Part shown: piece after piece, positions 55,290 to 64,000 of the stretch | Position numbering within the stretch: the first letter of the stretch is position 1 | How the letters are laid out: every line of letters starts with the position of its first letter | NCBI GenBank assembly: GCA_030066085.1 | Contig: JASJCI010000024.1 | Span: forward strand, 115,481-179,480 | From: Gammaproteobacteria bacterium | GTDB lineage: Bacteria > Pseudomonadota > Gammaproteobacteria > GCA-001735895 | Length of the DNA stretch: 64,000 nucleotides | Reading direction: 5' to 3' | The notes under the pieces: model-generated | The model's database searches: none | What the model saw: the letters and a program-made list of their open reading frames with translations, nothing else | What the model was told of the DNA's origin: nothing | Made by a program: the position numbers and the translations under genes

Positions 55290-55303
55290 TACTTATGATT
55301 CGT

Positions 55304-55331
55304 CTGGCAAGCGCGATTAAAAAAATAGACT
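55304..55331 (+). promoter_or_regulatory. Promoter of the Crp-like gene
   Basis: CTGGCA (55304-55309), a 16-bp spacer containing an A-tract, TAGACT (55326-55331). AAAGGG precedes the ATG. Confidence 0.5.
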
Positions 55332-55344
55332 AAAAATAAAGGGC

Positions 55345-56004
55345 ATGGCGACCTTAACCGAAACCCTGGAAGAAATAACCCTGTTTCGCGATATGAGCGA
55401 GGAGGATATCGAGAGCATTGCCTCGATGACCGTCATCCGCCAGTTCCCGAAAAACACCGTCATCGTCAGCCAGGGGGATGAAACCGACTCCTTCTACGTT
55501 ATCCTGCAGGGCAAGGTCGACGTGTTCCTGCACAACGACAAGGGCAAGGAAATCATCATCAATACCCTCGGTGAACGCGAAGCCTTCGGTGAACTCGCGC
55601 CGCTCGGCGGTATCCCGCGCCAGGCCAGTATCATTACCACCGAGGACTCCACCTTCGGTATCATCTCGCGCCAGGTGTTCATGGATACGCTGCTGACCAA
55701 ACCGACGGTCAGCATGCAGATCATCGACCTGTTGATCCACCGGATCCAGGACCTGACCGAGGAAGTCAGCAGCCTCGCGCTGGAAGACGTTTACAACCGT
55801 GTCGTGCGCGTGCTCTACAAGCATGCCGAGGAAGTGGGCGACAAGCTCGTCACCGAAAAACTGACCCAGCAGGACATTGCAAGCCGGGTCGGCGCAACCC
55901 GGGAAATGGTCCACCGGATACTCAAGGAGCTCAAAACCGGCGGCTACATTTCCATCGAAGGCAAACACATCACCATCGAGAAAAAACTGCCGCCCGGCTG
56001 GTAA
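55345..56004 (+). CDS. Crp/Fnr-family transcriptional regulator
   Basis: 219 residues. An N-terminal cyclic-nucleotide-binding beta-roll (residues 10-125) has the phosphate-binding cassette F-G-E-L-A-P-L-G-G-I-P-R-Q-A-S, which keeps the Glu and Arg used for cAMP. After a dimer helix, the C-terminal winged helix reads L-T-Q-Q-D-I-A-S-R-V-G-A-T-R-E-M-V-H-R-I-L-K, with the R-E-x-V-x-R recognition pattern of CRP. No Cys cluster for Fe-S is present, so it is not an Fnr oxygen sensor. It would be expected to bind TGTGA-type half sites, of which a perfect pair lies at 20959-20974. Confidence 0.92.
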   Translation: MATLTETLEEITLFRDMSEEDIESIASMTVIRQFPKNTVIVSQGDETDSFYVILQGKVDVFLHNDKGKEIIINTLGEREAFGELAPLGGIPRQASIITTEDSTFGIISRQVFMDTLLTKPTVSMQIIDLLIHRIQDLTEEVSSLALEDVYNRVVRVLYKHAEEVGDKLVTEKLTQQDIASRVGATREMVHRILKELKTGGYISIEGKHITIEKKLPPGW

Positions 56005-56060
56005 ACCGCCGGTTCAAGTTAGTGCTAGAATAGCGCTTTTTTTCAAGCGAGAGACTCGAA

Positions 56061-56807
56061 GTGGCCGGTCACAGCAAGTGGGCGAACATCCAGCACCGCA
56101 AGAAGGCGCAGGACGCCAAGCGCGGCAAGCTTTTTACCCGCCTGATCCGTGAAATCGTCGTCGCCGCCAAGGCCGGCGGATCCGACCTCGACGCCAACCC
56201 GTCGCTGCGTACCGCGGTCGACAAGGCCAAGGGACAGTCGGTGCCGAAGGACGCGATCGAGCGCGCGGTCAAGCGCGGCGCCGGCGAACTCGACGGTTCC
56301 GATTACGAAGAGATCCGCTACGAGGGTTACGGACCGGCCGGTATCGCTTTCATCGTCGACTGCCTGTCCGACAACCGTAATCGCACCGTGGCCGAAGTAC
56401 GCCACGCGTTCAGCAAGGGCGGTGGTAACCTGGGGCAGAGCGGCTCGGTCGCCTACATGTTCGACAACGTCGGCGTGCTGCTGTATTCCCCGGAACACGA
56501 CGAGGACAGCCTCATGGAAGCCGCGCTCGAGGCCGGTGCCGAGGACGTGATCGTTGCCGACGATGACAGTATCGAGGTGATCACCGCGCCCGGCGACTAC
56601 GTCGCGGTCAAGCAGGCGATGACCGATGCCGGGCTGGAACCGGAGGAATCCGACCTGACCATGCGCCCGCAGACCAGCACCGAGGTTGGCGTCGAGGACG
56701 CGCAGAAAATTTTGCGCCTGGTCGATCTGCTGGAGAGTTCCGACGACGTGCAGGAGGTTTACACCAACGCGGAAATTCCGCCAGAGGCCTACGAGGCCGA
56801 GGCTTGA
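56061..56807 (+). CDS. yebC: YebC/PmpR family protein (GTG start)
   Basis: A 248-residue protein of the TACO1/YebC family, tied to transcription control and relief of ribosome stalling. The start [13 protein letters not shown] is diagnostic. The GTG at 56061 begins it. It precedes ruvC with 1 nt overlap. Confidence 0.96.
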   Translation: MAGHSKWANIQHRKKAQDAKRGKLFTRLIREIVVAAKAGGSDLDANPSLRTAVDKAKGQSVPKDAIERAVKRGAGELDGSDYEEIRYEGYGPAGIAFIVDCLSDNRNRTVAEVRHAFSKGGGNLGQSGSVAYMFDNVGVLLYSPEHDEDSLMEAALEAGAEDVIVADDDSIEVITAPGDYVAVKQAMTDAGLEPEESDLTMRPQTSTEVGVEDAQKILRLVDLLESSDDVQEVYTNAEIPPEAYEAEA

Positions 56808-57331
56808 TGATCATCCTGGGGATAGACCCTGGATCGCGCATTACGGGTTTTGGACTCGTCGACAATCAGGCCAACCGACTGAGCTACATTCACAGCGGCA
56901 GTATACGGGTCCAGGGCAGCGACATTGCGCAGCGACTGGGACATATTTACGCTGCAATCGAAAACGTGATCGGGCAATATCGCCCGCAGCAAATGAGTAT
57001 CGAAAACGTCTTCATGGCCCGTAATCCCGACTCGGCGCTCAAGCTAGGCCAGGCACGCGGCGCCGCGATCTGCGCCGGCTACCGCGCCGGGCTCGAGATT
57101 TCGGAGTACGCGCCACGCGAGATCAAGCAGTCGATCGTCGGCAGCGGTGCCGCCACCAAGGAGCAGGTGCAGCACATGGTCAAGCGCCTGCTCGGCCTGC
57201 GTGGCGAGCTGCAAAGCGACGAAGCCGACGGCCTCGCGATTGCCATCTGTCACGCGCAATTTTATGCTACGCGCGAAAAAACCGGTCTCGATACCGCCCT
57301 GTTAAAACGCAGGAAAAGCCGCCGCCGATGA
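56807..57331 (+). CDS. ruvC: Holliday-junction resolvase RuvC
   Basis: 174 residues. Acidic catalytic residues: Asp in G-I-D-P-G-S, Glu in I-E-N-V-F and the Asp pair in D-E-A-D-G-L-A. It cleaves Holliday junctions bound by RuvAB. ATG 56807 overlaps the yebC stop. Confidence 0.97.
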   Translation: MIILGIDPGSRITGFGLVDNQANRLSYIHSGSIRVQGSDIAQRLGHIYAAIENVIGQYRPQQMSIENVFMARNPDSALKLGQARGAAICAGYRAGLEISEYAPREIKQSIVGSGAATKEQVQHMVKRLLGLRGELQSDEADGLAIAICHAQFYATREKTGLDTALLKRRKSRRR

Positions 57332-57924
57332 TCAGCCGACTCACCGGAATCCTTGCCGCCAAGCGCGCGCCGCAGGTGCTGATCGACTGTCACGGCGTTG
57401 GCTACGAGGCAGACGTGTCGATGACCACTTTTTACCAGCTGCCGGAGGTCGGCCAGCAGGTGTCGATCTGGACCCACCTGCTGGTCAAGGACGATGCGCA
57501 CAGCCTGGTCGGGTTTACCACCGAGCAGGAACGCCGCCTGTTCCGCCAGCTCATCCGCATCAACGGTGTCGGACCGAAGATGGCGCTCGCGATCCTGTCC
57601 GGCATCGACGAACGCCAGTTTGCACTGTGCGTCGCCAACAGCGATGTTGCCATGCTGACCCGCTTGCCCGGGGTCGGCAAGAAAACCGCCGAGCGCCTGA
57701 TCATCGAGATGCGCGACAAGCTCGATCAGGTTACCGATGAGCTGCCGGTGGCGGCGGCCGGAGGCGGGGCCTCGGTGGTCGGCGAAGCGGTCGAAGCGCT
57801 GCAGGCGCTGGGTTACAAGCCTGCCGACGCGGAGAAAATGATTACCCGCGCGCAGCAGGGTGACGCTGCCGACAGCGCTTCCGAGCTGATCCGGCGGGCG
57901 TTGCAGGGTACGGTTCGCGCATGA
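57328..57924 (+). CDS. ruvA: Holliday-junction DNA-binding subunit RuvA
   Basis: 198 residues with an N-terminal OB fold (M-I-S-R-L-T-G), tandem helix-hairpin-helix motifs ([18 protein letters not shown]) and a C-terminal RuvB-binding domain. Overlaps both neighbours by 4 nt. Confidence 0.97.
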   Translation: MISRLTGILAAKRAPQVLIDCHGVGYEADVSMTTFYQLPEVGQQVSIWTHLLVKDDAHSLVGFTTEQERRLFRQLIRINGVGPKMALAILSGIDERQFALCVANSDVAMLTRLPGVGKKTAERLIIEMRDKLDQVTDELPVAAAGGGASVVGEAVEALQALGYKPADAEKMITRAQQGDAADSASELIRRALQGTVRA

Positions 57925-58940
57925 GCGAAGAGCGCCTGATCAGCGCCGAGGCGGTCGAGGAAGAGCTGAGCCAGGATCGAGCGCTGCGGCCGCGGTTGCT
58001 CGACGATTACATCGGCCAGCAGGAAGTGCGCGAGCAGATGGAGATTTTTGTCCAGGCCGCGATCAAAAGACGCGAGGCGCTCGATCACGTGCTGATTTTC
58101 GGACCGCCCGGACTCGGCAAGACCACGCTGGCGCACATCGTGGCCAACGAGATGCAGGTCAGCCTGCGCCAGACCTCGGGGCCGGTGCTGGAGAAAGCCG
58201 GCGACCTGGCCGCGATCCTGACCAATCTCGAGCCCCACGACGTGCTGTTCATCGATGAAATTCATCGTCTCAGCCCGGTGGTCGAGGAAATCCTGTACCC
58301 GGCGATGGAAGACTTTCAGCTCGATATCGTGATCGGCGAGGGTCCGGCGGCACGTTCGATCAAGCTCGACCTGCCGCCGTTCACGCTGGTCGGCGCCACC
58401 ACGCGTGCGGGCCTTTTGACTTCGCCGCTGCGCGATCGCTTCGGCATCGTCCAGCGGCTCGAGTTTTACACCACCGGTGAACTGGGCCAGATCATTTCGC
58501 GCTCCGCCGGGCTGCTCGGTATTCGCGTCGACAGCGACGGTGCGCACGAGATCGCGGGGCGCTCGCGCGGCACGCCGCGTATCGCCAACCGGCTGCTGCG
58601 CCGCGCGCGCGATTACGCCGAGGTCAAGGCCGACGGCGTGATCGACGCCGAGGTGGCGCGCGCGTCACTGGATATGCTCAAGGTAGACCAGTCCGGGCTG
58701 GATCACATGGACCGGCGCCTGATCCTGGCGCTGATCGAGAAGTTCGACGGCGGCCCGGTCGGGGTCGAGAGCCTGGCCGCCGCGATCGGCGAAGAGCGCG
58801 GCACGATCGAGGACGTTATCGAGCCTTACCTGATCCAGCAGGGTTTCATGATGCGCACGCCGCGCGGTCGCGTCGTAACCTCTCGTGCCTATGCACACTT
58901 CGGCCTCAAGCACACGCGCCAGGGTGAAATCGAGTTGTAA
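57921..58940 (+). CDS. ruvB: Holliday-junction branch-migration ATPase RuvB
   Basis: A 339-residue AAA+ motor. Walker A is G-P-P-G-L-G-K-T-T, Walker B is F-I-D-E-I-H-R-L, sensor 1 is G-A-T-T-R-A-G and the arginine finger is in L-R-D-R-F-G. A C-terminal winged helix ends with G-R-V-V-T. Confidence 0.98.
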   Translation: MSEERLISAEAVEEELSQDRALRPRLLDDYIGQQEVREQMEIFVQAAIKRREALDHVLIFGPPGLGKTTLAHIVANEMQVSLRQTSGPVLEKAGDLAAILTNLEPHDVLFIDEIHRLSPVVEEILYPAMEDFQLDIVIGEGPAARSIKLDLPPFTLVGATTRAGLLTSPLRDRFGIVQRLEFYTTGELGQIISRSAGLLGIRVDSDGAHEIAGRSRGTPRIANRLLRRARDYAEVKADGVIDAEVARASLDMLKVDQSGLDHMDRRLILALIEKFDGGPVGVESLAAAIGEERGTIEDVIEPYLIQQGFMMRTPRGRVVTSRAYAHFGLKHTRQGEIEL

Positions 58941-58981
58941 ACCGGCGCTGAACTTTCTTCAATCCCTGATTTCGAACCGCT

Positions 58982-59656
58982 ATGAACGACGATTCGCTGC
59001 TTTCCCTGATTGTCCACGCCAGTATCCCGGTCCAGCTGGTCATGCTGATATTGCTGGTCGCCTCGGTCGGCTCCTGGGCGCTGATGTACATCAAGCGCGG
59101 CTATATCCGCCAGTCGCAGGCCGAGGCCCGGACCTTCGAGGGCCGCTTCTGGTCGGGCATCAACCTGAGCGACCTCTTCGCCCAGCTCAGCGTGCGCCAG
59201 GAACGCCGCTTCGGCCTCGAGGCCATTTTCGAGAACGGTTTCCGCGAATTTGCCCGCGCGCGCAAGGCCGAGCTCGACAACAGCGAGGTCGTGCGCTCGG
59301 CACATCGCGCGATGAAGGTGTCGATGGCGCGCGAAATCGAGCTCATGGAAGCCAACCTGCCGTTTCTCGCGACCGTCGGCTCGGTCAGCCCCTACGTCGG
59401 CCTGTTCGGTACCGTGTGGGGCATCATGGAGAGCTTTCGCGCGCTGTCGGGGGTGCAGCAGGCGACGCTGGCGATGGTGGCACCGGGCATTTCCGAGGCG
59501 CTGATCGCCACCGCGATGGGCCTGCTGGCGGCGATCCCGGCGGTGGTGGCCTACAACAAGTTCACCAGCGACGTCGACGCGATGATCGTACGCTACGAGA
59601 ATTTTCTCGAAGAGTTTACCGGAATTTTACAACGCCAGGCCGCCGCGCCGAAGTAG
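58982..59656 (+). CDS. tolQ: Tol-Pal motor subunit TolQ
   Basis: 224 residues with three membrane helices (residues about 10-35, 135-160 and 170-195). V-G-L-F-G-T-V-W-G-I-M and A-T-A-M-G-L-L-A-A-I-P-A-V-V-A-Y line the proton channel shared with TolR. It starts the Tol operon 41 nt after ruvB; the ybgC thioesterase often found here is missing. Confidence 0.97.
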   Translation: MNDDSLLSLIVHASIPVQLVMLILLVASVGSWALMYIKRGYIRQSQAEARTFEGRFWSGINLSDLFAQLSVRQERRFGLEAIFENGFREFARARKAELDNSEVVRSAHRAMKVSMAREIELMEANLPFLATVGSVSPYVGLFGTVWGIMESFRALSGVQQATLAMVAPGISEALIATAMGLLAAIPAVVAYNKFTSDVDAMIVRYENFLEEFTGILQRQAAAPK

Positions 59657-59665
59657 GATAGACGC

Positions 59666-60082
59666 GTGAGAAAACGCCGTTCAGTTTCCGAGATCAACGT
59701 CGTGCCCTACATCGACGTGATGCTGGTGTTGCTGATCATCTTCATGATCACCGCGCCGCTGTTGCAGCAGGGGGTCGACGTCGACCTGCCGACCGCGCCG
59801 TCGAATCCGCTGGACGTCGACAGCCCCGAGCCGATCGTCGTCAGCGTCGATCGCGAGGGCCTGATGTACCTGAATATCGCCGCCGAACCAGACGCCAGCA
59901 TCGACGGCGTATCGCTGGTCGACCAGATTCGCGCCGCGCTCGCCAGCGAACCGCAGCGACCGGTCATGGTGCGCGGCGACGCCAACGGGCCTTACCAGAA
60001 CGTGGTTGCGACGCTGGTACTGCTGCAGCAGGCCGATGTCGGCTCGGTCGGGCTGGTGACCGAACCCGAGGAACAGCCTTAG
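59666..60082 (+). CDS. tolR: Tol-Pal motor subunit TolR (GTG start)
   Basis: 138 residues. One membrane helix carries the proton-carrying Asp in V-P-Y-I-D-V-M-L-V-L-L-I-I-F-M, followed by a periplasmic ExbD/TolR domain. It starts at GTG 59666, and its last base is the first of tolA. Confidence 0.95.
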   Translation: MRKRRSVSEINVVPYIDVMLVLLIIFMITAPLLQQGVDVDLPTAPSNPLDVDSPEPIVVSVDREGLMYLNIAAEPDASIDGVSLVDQIRAALASEPQRPVMVRGDANGPYQNVVATLVLLQQADVGSVGLVTEPEEQP

Positions 60083-61053
60083 TGCTGCAACAGTTGCTGC
60101 AACATCCCCGCGCGCTGGGCCTGTCGTTGGCGGGACACGTGGTGGTGCTGGCGCTGGTGTTCGTCAGTATCGAGTTCGACGACAAGCCGGAAACGATCCG
60201 CGCCCAGGCCGAAAAAACCGTGCAGGCGGAGATCGTCGACCAGGCCGCGCTGGATGCACGCAAGCAAGAGCGGGAAGACGCCGCACGCGCCATGCGCGAA
60301 GCCCAGCAACGCAAGCAGGAGGCCGAACGCAAGAAGAAAGAGCTGGCGGCGCAGAAGCTGGCCGAGGCCAAGCGCAAGCAGGCCGAGGAAAAAAGACAAG
60401 CGGAAGAGAAGCGCAAGGCCGAAGAGAAACGCAAGGCCGACTTGAAAAAGAAAAAAGAAGCCGAAGCGAAGCGCCAGGCCGAAGCGAAGCGCAAGGCCGA
60501 GGAAAAGCGCAAAGCGGAGGAGAAGCGCAAGGCCGAGGAAAAACGGCTCGCGGAACAGAAACGCAAGGCGGAGGAAGAACGCAAACGCAAGGAAGCCGAA
60601 GCGAAACGGCTCGCCGAAGAAAAGCGCAAGCGCGAGGAAGCCGAGGCCAAACGCAAGGCCGAGGAAGAACGCAAGCGCCAGGAAGCGGAAGCCCGCCGGC
60701 TGGCCGAGGAAGAGAAGCAACGTCGCGAGGCCGAGCTCAGGGCACGACTCGCCGCCGAGGAAAACCAGCGTCGGCTTGATTCACTGCGTGAAGCCTATAA
60801 ACTTGCAATTCTTCAGAAGGTCGAACGTAACCATCAAACGCCTCCCGGAGCGGTTATACCGCCATTATGCGAAGTAAACGTTACTCAAGGACCAGGTGGG
60901 ATTGTGCTGGACGTTTCTTTGGGAGACTGCAAGGCCAGTACGGCCTATCGAAGATCAGTCGAGAATGCTGTAAGAAAGGCAGATCCATTGCCGACGCCAG
61001 CAGATCCGGCTATTTTCGAGCGGGACTTAAAATTGCATTTCACACCACCGTAG
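60082..61053 (+). CDS. tolA: Tol-Pal energy-transducing protein TolA
   Basis: 323 residues. A membrane anchor near residues 12-30 (S-L-A-G-H-V-V-V-L-A-L-V-F-V) is followed by a long periplasmic coil (about 50-230) of Lys/Glu/Ala repeats such as K-A-E-E-K-R. The C-terminal domain (about 230-323) has C-E-V-N-V-T-Q-G-P-G-G-I-V and D-C-K-A-S-T-A-Y, the two Cys probably forming its disulfide. This end, from about 60770, uses codons (AGA, ATA, TTA, CTT, GGA, TCA) that are rare in neighbouring genes. It starts at GTG 60082, overlapping the tolR stop. Confidence 0.93.
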   Translation: MLQQLLQHPRALGLSLAGHVVVLALVFVSIEFDDKPETIRAQAEKTVQAEIVDQAALDARKQEREDAARAMREAQQRKQEAERKKKELAAQKLAEAKRKQAEEKRQAEEKRKAEEKRKADLKKKKEAEAKRQAEAKRKAEEKRKAEEKRKAEEKRLAEQKRKAEEERKRKEAEAKRLAEEKRKREEAEAKRKAEEERKRQEAEARRLAEEEKQRREAELRARLAAEENQRRLDSLREAYKLAILQKVERNHQTPPGAVIPPLCEVNVTQGPGGIVLDVSLGDCKASTAYRRSVENAVRKADPLPTPADPAIFERDLKLHFTPP

Positions 61054-61068
61054 CAGATCGACGAAGGC

Positions 61069-62373
61069 ATGCTTGATAAAGGTTTGAAAATACTGGGTGT
61101 ATTGATCGGTCTGGCCGTTTTTTCGGGTCAGGCCAGCGCTGCTTTGGTAATCGAGATAACAAGCGGTAAGGTCAGCGCCCTGCCAATTGCGGTAGTGCCT
61201 TTCGACACCTCACGGCTGCCGTCGAAGCTACCGGTCGACATTGCGCAAATTGTAGCAAATGACCTCAATCGCAGCGGCGAACTCAAGGCCATGGAGCGGG
61301 CGGCACTGCCGGCCACCCCGCACTACAGCAACCAGGTGCAGTACGCGCGCTGGCGTAACGCGAAGCAGGATTACCTCGTCGTCGGCCGCGTGTTCCCGAA
61401 GTCCGCCGGGGTCTACATCATCGAGTTCCAGCTGCTCGACGTGCTCAAGCAAAAGCAGCTGCTGGGACGTCGCATGGAGGCCAAAACGCGCAACCTGCGC
61501 TCGCGCGCGCACCAGATCAGCGATTTCATCTACGAGCAGATCACCGGCACGCGCGGTGCGTTCAATACCCGTATCGCCTTCGTGCGCGCGCAAAAGGATG
61601 CCGCGCGCAAGTACGTGCTGCAGGTCGCCGATACCGACGGCTTCAACGCGCAGAACGTGCTCGAATCCGACGAACCGATCATGTCGCCGAGCTGGTCACC
61701 GGACGGCAAGTCGCTGGCCTACGTCTCGTTCGAAAACCAGCGACCGGAGATTTACGTGCAGCACCTCGCAACCGCGCGGCGCACCAAGGTAGCGAGTTTC
61801 CGCGGCCTCAACAGCGCACCGAGCTGGTCGCCGGACGGGAAATATCTTGCGCTGGTGCTGTCCAAGGACGGCAGCCCGGACGTCTACACCCTGAATACGT
61901 CGACCAAGCGTCTCAAGCGGCTGACCACGCATCGCAGTATCGATACCGAGCCGGTGTGGGCCGCGGACGGACAATCCATCATCTTTACCTCGGATCGCTC
62001 GGGTTCGCCGCAGCTCTATGCCGTCGGGGTCGACGGCGGCCGGCCGAAGCGCCTGACCTTCGAGGGCAAGTACAACACGGCCGCGAGCCTGTCGCCGGAC
62101 GGCCGCTACATCGCGATGGTGCACGCCGAGCGCGGGCAATATAAAATTGCGCAACTCGACCGCGAAACCGGTGCGCTGACCGTCCTTACCGACAGTTCGC
62201 TGGACGAATCGCCATCGTTCTCGCCCAACGGCAAGATGGTGCTGTACGCGTCGACCAGCGGTAATACCGGGATTCTTTACGCGGTATCGGTCGACGGTCG
62301 CGCGCGCCATCGCCTATCGGACCAGAGCGGGGACATACGCGAACCCGTCTGGGGTCCTTACCAAAGCAAGTAA
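61069..62373 (+). CDS. tolB: Tol-Pal translocation protein TolB
   Basis: 434 residues. The signal peptide ends S-A-L-A-like after the core L-I-G-L-A-V-F-S-G-Q. The N-terminal domain (to about 165) is followed by a six-bladed beta-propeller of S-W-S-P-D-G-K / P-x-F-S-x-x-G-K repeats that binds Pal. The first 65 codons share the atypical base use of the tolA end; the propeller does not. The ATG at 61069 has GAAGG close by. Confidence 0.96.
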   Translation: MLDKGLKILGVLIGLAVFSGQASAALVIEITSGKVSALPIAVVPFDTSRLPSKLPVDIAQIVANDLNRSGELKAMERAALPATPHYSNQVQYARWRNAKQDYLVVGRVFPKSAGVYIIEFQLLDVLKQKQLLGRRMEAKTRNLRSRAHQISDFIYEQITGTRGAFNTRIAFVRAQKDAARKYVLQVADTDGFNAQNVLESDEPIMSPSWSPDGKSLAYVSFENQRPEIYVQHLATARRTKVASFRGLNSAPSWSPDGKYLALVLSKDGSPDVYTLNTSTKRLKRLTTHRSIDTEPVWAADGQSIIFTSDRSGSPQLYAVGVDGGRPKRLTFEGKYNTAASLSPDGRYIAMVHAERGQYKIAQLDRETGALTVLTDSSLDESPSFSPNGKMVLYASTSGNTGILYAVSVDGRARHRLSDQSGDIREPVWGPYQSK

Positions 62374-62397
62374 TACTGACAGCGGAGCAGCATACTC

Positions 62398-63003
62398 ATG
62401 ATTTCCGACAAGTTTCTCAGAACCTGGCTGGCCCCGGGCCTGCTGGCGTTGTTTCTTTCCGCCTGCGCCACCTCGCAAAACGAGGTGCTCGAGGACGGTC
62501 CGCCGCCCGGAGAAGATCTCGGTGCTACCACCGGCATGGTCGACGACGACGCTACCATGGGTGCCGAGACGAGCGGGCTGAGCGACGACGACATGGGTGC
62601 CGGCACCGCGATCGTCGAAGAAAGCATGATGACCCCGCTGGAGCGACTCGAGATGGTCGACGGCGAACTGTCGAATCGCACGATTTATTTCGAGTACGAC
62701 AGTGCCAAGCTCAGCGACGAATCGATCGCGCTGCTCGAAACGCACGGCAACTTCATCGCCGGCAGCAGCACGGTCAACGTGCGTCTCGAGGGGCACGCCG
62801 ACGAGCGCGGCAGCCGCGAGTACAACATCGCGCTCGGTGACCGGCGCGCGCAGTCGGTAAGGCGCGTGCTGCTGTTCCAGGGTGCCGCGGTCGACCAGGT
62901 CGATACGGTCAGCTACGGTGAAGAGCAGCCAGCGGTGGAAGGCCATGACGAGGCGGCATGGTCGAAAAACCGCCGCGTCGAACTGATTTACACGGTGAAC
63001 TGA
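62398..63003 (+). CDS. pal: Peptidoglycan-associated lipoprotein
   Basis: 201 residues. Lipobox L-S-A-C, an acidic linker with D-D-D-rich repeats, then an OmpA C-like domain: I-Y-F-E-Y-D-S-A-K-L, G-H-A-D-E-R-G-S-R-E-Y-N, A-W-S-K-N-R-R-V-E-L. It anchors the outer membrane to peptidoglycan and binds TolB. Confidence 0.97.
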   Translation: MISDKFLRTWLAPGLLALFLSACATSQNEVLEDGPPPGEDLGATTGMVDDDATMGAETSGLSDDDMGAGTAIVEESMMTPLERLEMVDGELSNRTIYFEYDSAKLSDESIALLETHGNFIAGSSTVNVRLEGHADERGSREYNIALGDRRAQSVRRVLLFQGAAVDQVDTVSYGEEQPAVEGHDEAAWSKNRRVELIYTVN

Positions 63004-63004
63004 C

Positions 63005-63964
63005 ATGGTTGCCGCGTCCAGCCATCGACGTTGCGCCTGGCTCGGCGGCCTGCTGCTGGTCGTTGTGTCGGCCAGTGTCGCGGCGCAGAGTACCCTGACT
63101 CCCGAGCAGTTGACGATCCGCGTACAGCGCATGAGCGATTCCAGTGCGCGCACCGAGGCCGCGGTCAACGACATGCAGGCGCAGATGCAGAAGCTGTCCG
63201 ACGAGGTCGCCAAGATGGGACGACTGATCGATAACCGCGCGATGCTGGATATGATTCAGCAGGTCGATAACCTGGCCGAGGAGATCAGCCAGTTGCGCGG
63301 TGAAATCGAGCAGCAGAGCTTCGAGATCGGCGAAGTCAAGAAGCGTCAGCGCGAGCTGTACCTCGACGTCGACCGCCGCCTGCGGGACCTCGAGAGCGGT
63401 GCCGCCGCGGCCGCTTCGAGCCCGTCGATCGGCGTGACCCAGCCGGCCACCTCGTCCGCCGGGTCGAGCACGCCGTCGACCGCGTCGCAAGCGGCAGCGG
63501 GCTCGACCGAAAGCGCGACCCAGGGTACTTCGCAGACCGCGACCGCATCGCTGGCGCCGGCGTCGACCGCCACGCAGAGCGAAGAGCGTGAAGCCTACCA
63601 GGCTGCCTTCGATACGCTCAAGGAAGGCCGCTACAAGAAGGCCAAGACCGAGCTCAAGACCTTCCTCGCGCGTTATCCGGGCAGCAGTTTCGCCGGTAAC
63701 GCGCAGTACTGGCTCGGCGAAGCGCACTACGTTACGCGTGACTTCGACCAGGGCGTCACCGAGTTTCGCAAGGTGTTGAACAATTATCCGACCAGTAACA
63801 AGGTACCGGACGCAATGCTCAAACTCGGTTACACCCACTACGAACTCAAGCAGTTCGACGAAGCCAAGGCCGTGCTGCAGGAACTGCGCGAAAAGTTCCC
63901 CAAGGCGACCGCGGCCCGGCTGGCGACCAAGCGCCTGGACCGTATCCGCAAGGAAGGGCATTAA
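63005..63964 (+). CDS. cpoB: Cell division coordinator CpoB (YbgF)
   Basis: 319 residues. Signal peptide, an N-terminal coiled coil (about 30-120) for trimerisation, a Ser/Thr/Ala linker and C-terminal TPR repeats (Y-Q-A-A-F-D-T-L-K-E-G-R-Y, A-Q-Y-W-L-G-E-A-H-Y, L-G-Y-T-H-Y-E). It links PBP1B activity with Tol function. Last gene of the operon, 1 nt after pal. Confidence 0.95.
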   Translation: MVAASSHRRCAWLGGLLLVVVSASVAAQSTLTPEQLTIRVQRMSDSSARTEAAVNDMQAQMQKLSDEVAKMGRLIDNRAMLDMIQQVDNLAEEISQLRGEIEQQSFEIGEVKKRQRELYLDVDRRLRDLESGAAAAASSPSIGVTQPATSSAGSSTPSTASQAAAGSTESATQGTSQTATASLAPASTATQSEEREAYQAAFDTLKEGRYKKAKTELKTFLARYPGSSFAGNAQYWLGEAHYVTRDFDQGVTEFRKVLNNYPTSNKVPDAMLKLGYTHYELKQFDEAKAVLQELREKFPKATAARLATKRLDRIRKEGH

Positions 63965-63977
63965 CCAGTCCCCCGTC

Positions 63978-63997
63978 GTCCCCGCGCAAGCGGGGAC
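63978..63997 (+). repeat. Palindromic hairpin at the window edge
   Basis: GTCCCCGC-GCAA-GCGGGGAC, a perfect 8-bp stem, 14 nt after cpoB. It may be the terminator of the tol-pal operon (T-run not in window) or one copy of a dispersed palindromic repeat. Confidence 0.5.
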
Positions 63998-64000
63998 CTT

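Overview
This is a 64 kb GC-rich chromosomal segment (about 60-65% G+C by eye) from a gammaproteobacterium. Several gene blocks have a gammaproteobacterial order: lysM-dprA-smg-topA-tsaC-hemF facing def-fmt-rsmB-(DUF4390)-ntrYX-like-trkAH-ttcA, then hisBHAFIE-tatABC, then yebC-ruvCAB-tolQRAB-pal-cpoB. A quinone-type oxidoreductase, DMT and RhtB exporters and phosphonate-type oxygenases suit a free-living, probably aquatic, heterotroph. Species and order cannot be read from the sequence. I saw no tRNA, rRNA, CRISPR array or intact insertion sequence.

Region 1 (1-15030) is accessory. A catabolic run (Rieske oxygenase fragment, D-2-hydroxyacid dehydrogenase, cysteine dioxygenase) is followed by a di-heme cytochrome c peroxidase and an M81/MlrC-type metallopeptidase. 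A very large minus-strand regulator follows: an OmpR-type winged helix plus BTAD, then three tandem copies of a TolB-like/TPR unit. It is divergent from a 68-residue protein, and the space between holds TTTAACG direct repeats about 11 and 21-22 bp apart. Next comes an apparent operon of an aldehyde dehydrogenase, a TtrS-like histidine kinase and a FixJ/TtrR-like regulator, then a secreted DsrE-like protein.

Region 2 (15050-27830) carries single genes and short operons: RhtB exporter, Nudix hydrolase, a 38-residue membrane protein with its own strong promoter, SDR, AllA-like protein, hotdog thioesterase, YadGH-type ABC transporter, DUF1127 protein, quinone oxidoreductase, EamA transporter and 3-mercaptopyruvate sulfurtransferase. 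On the minus strand an HD-domain diiron oxygenase and a gamma-butyrobetaine-hydroxylase-like enzyme lie back to back, the signature of organophosphonate oxidation (TmpB/TmpA or PhnZ/PhnY*). An HAD phosphatase follows them. A CREST-type membrane hydrolase and a YkgJ protein come before hemF.

Region 3 (27817-52365) is housekeeping: haem synthesis, tRNA threonylcarbamoylation, topoisomerase I, DNA uptake, formylation and deformylation, rRNA methylation, an NtrY/NtrX-like pair whose regulator has a degenerate AAA+ domain, potassium uptake, tRNA thiolation, histidine synthesis and Tat export. The gap between ttcA and pip (45216-45726) holds a 178-bp imperfect inverted repeat and a strong intrinsic terminator on the minus strand with no minus-strand gene to serve.

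Region 4 (52371-64000) holds two small unknown proteins, gpmI, a Crp/Fnr-type regulator, yebC, ruvCAB and the complete Tol-Pal operon. The end of tolA and the start of tolB share a stretch of atypical base and codon use, which covers the two protein segments known to bind each other.
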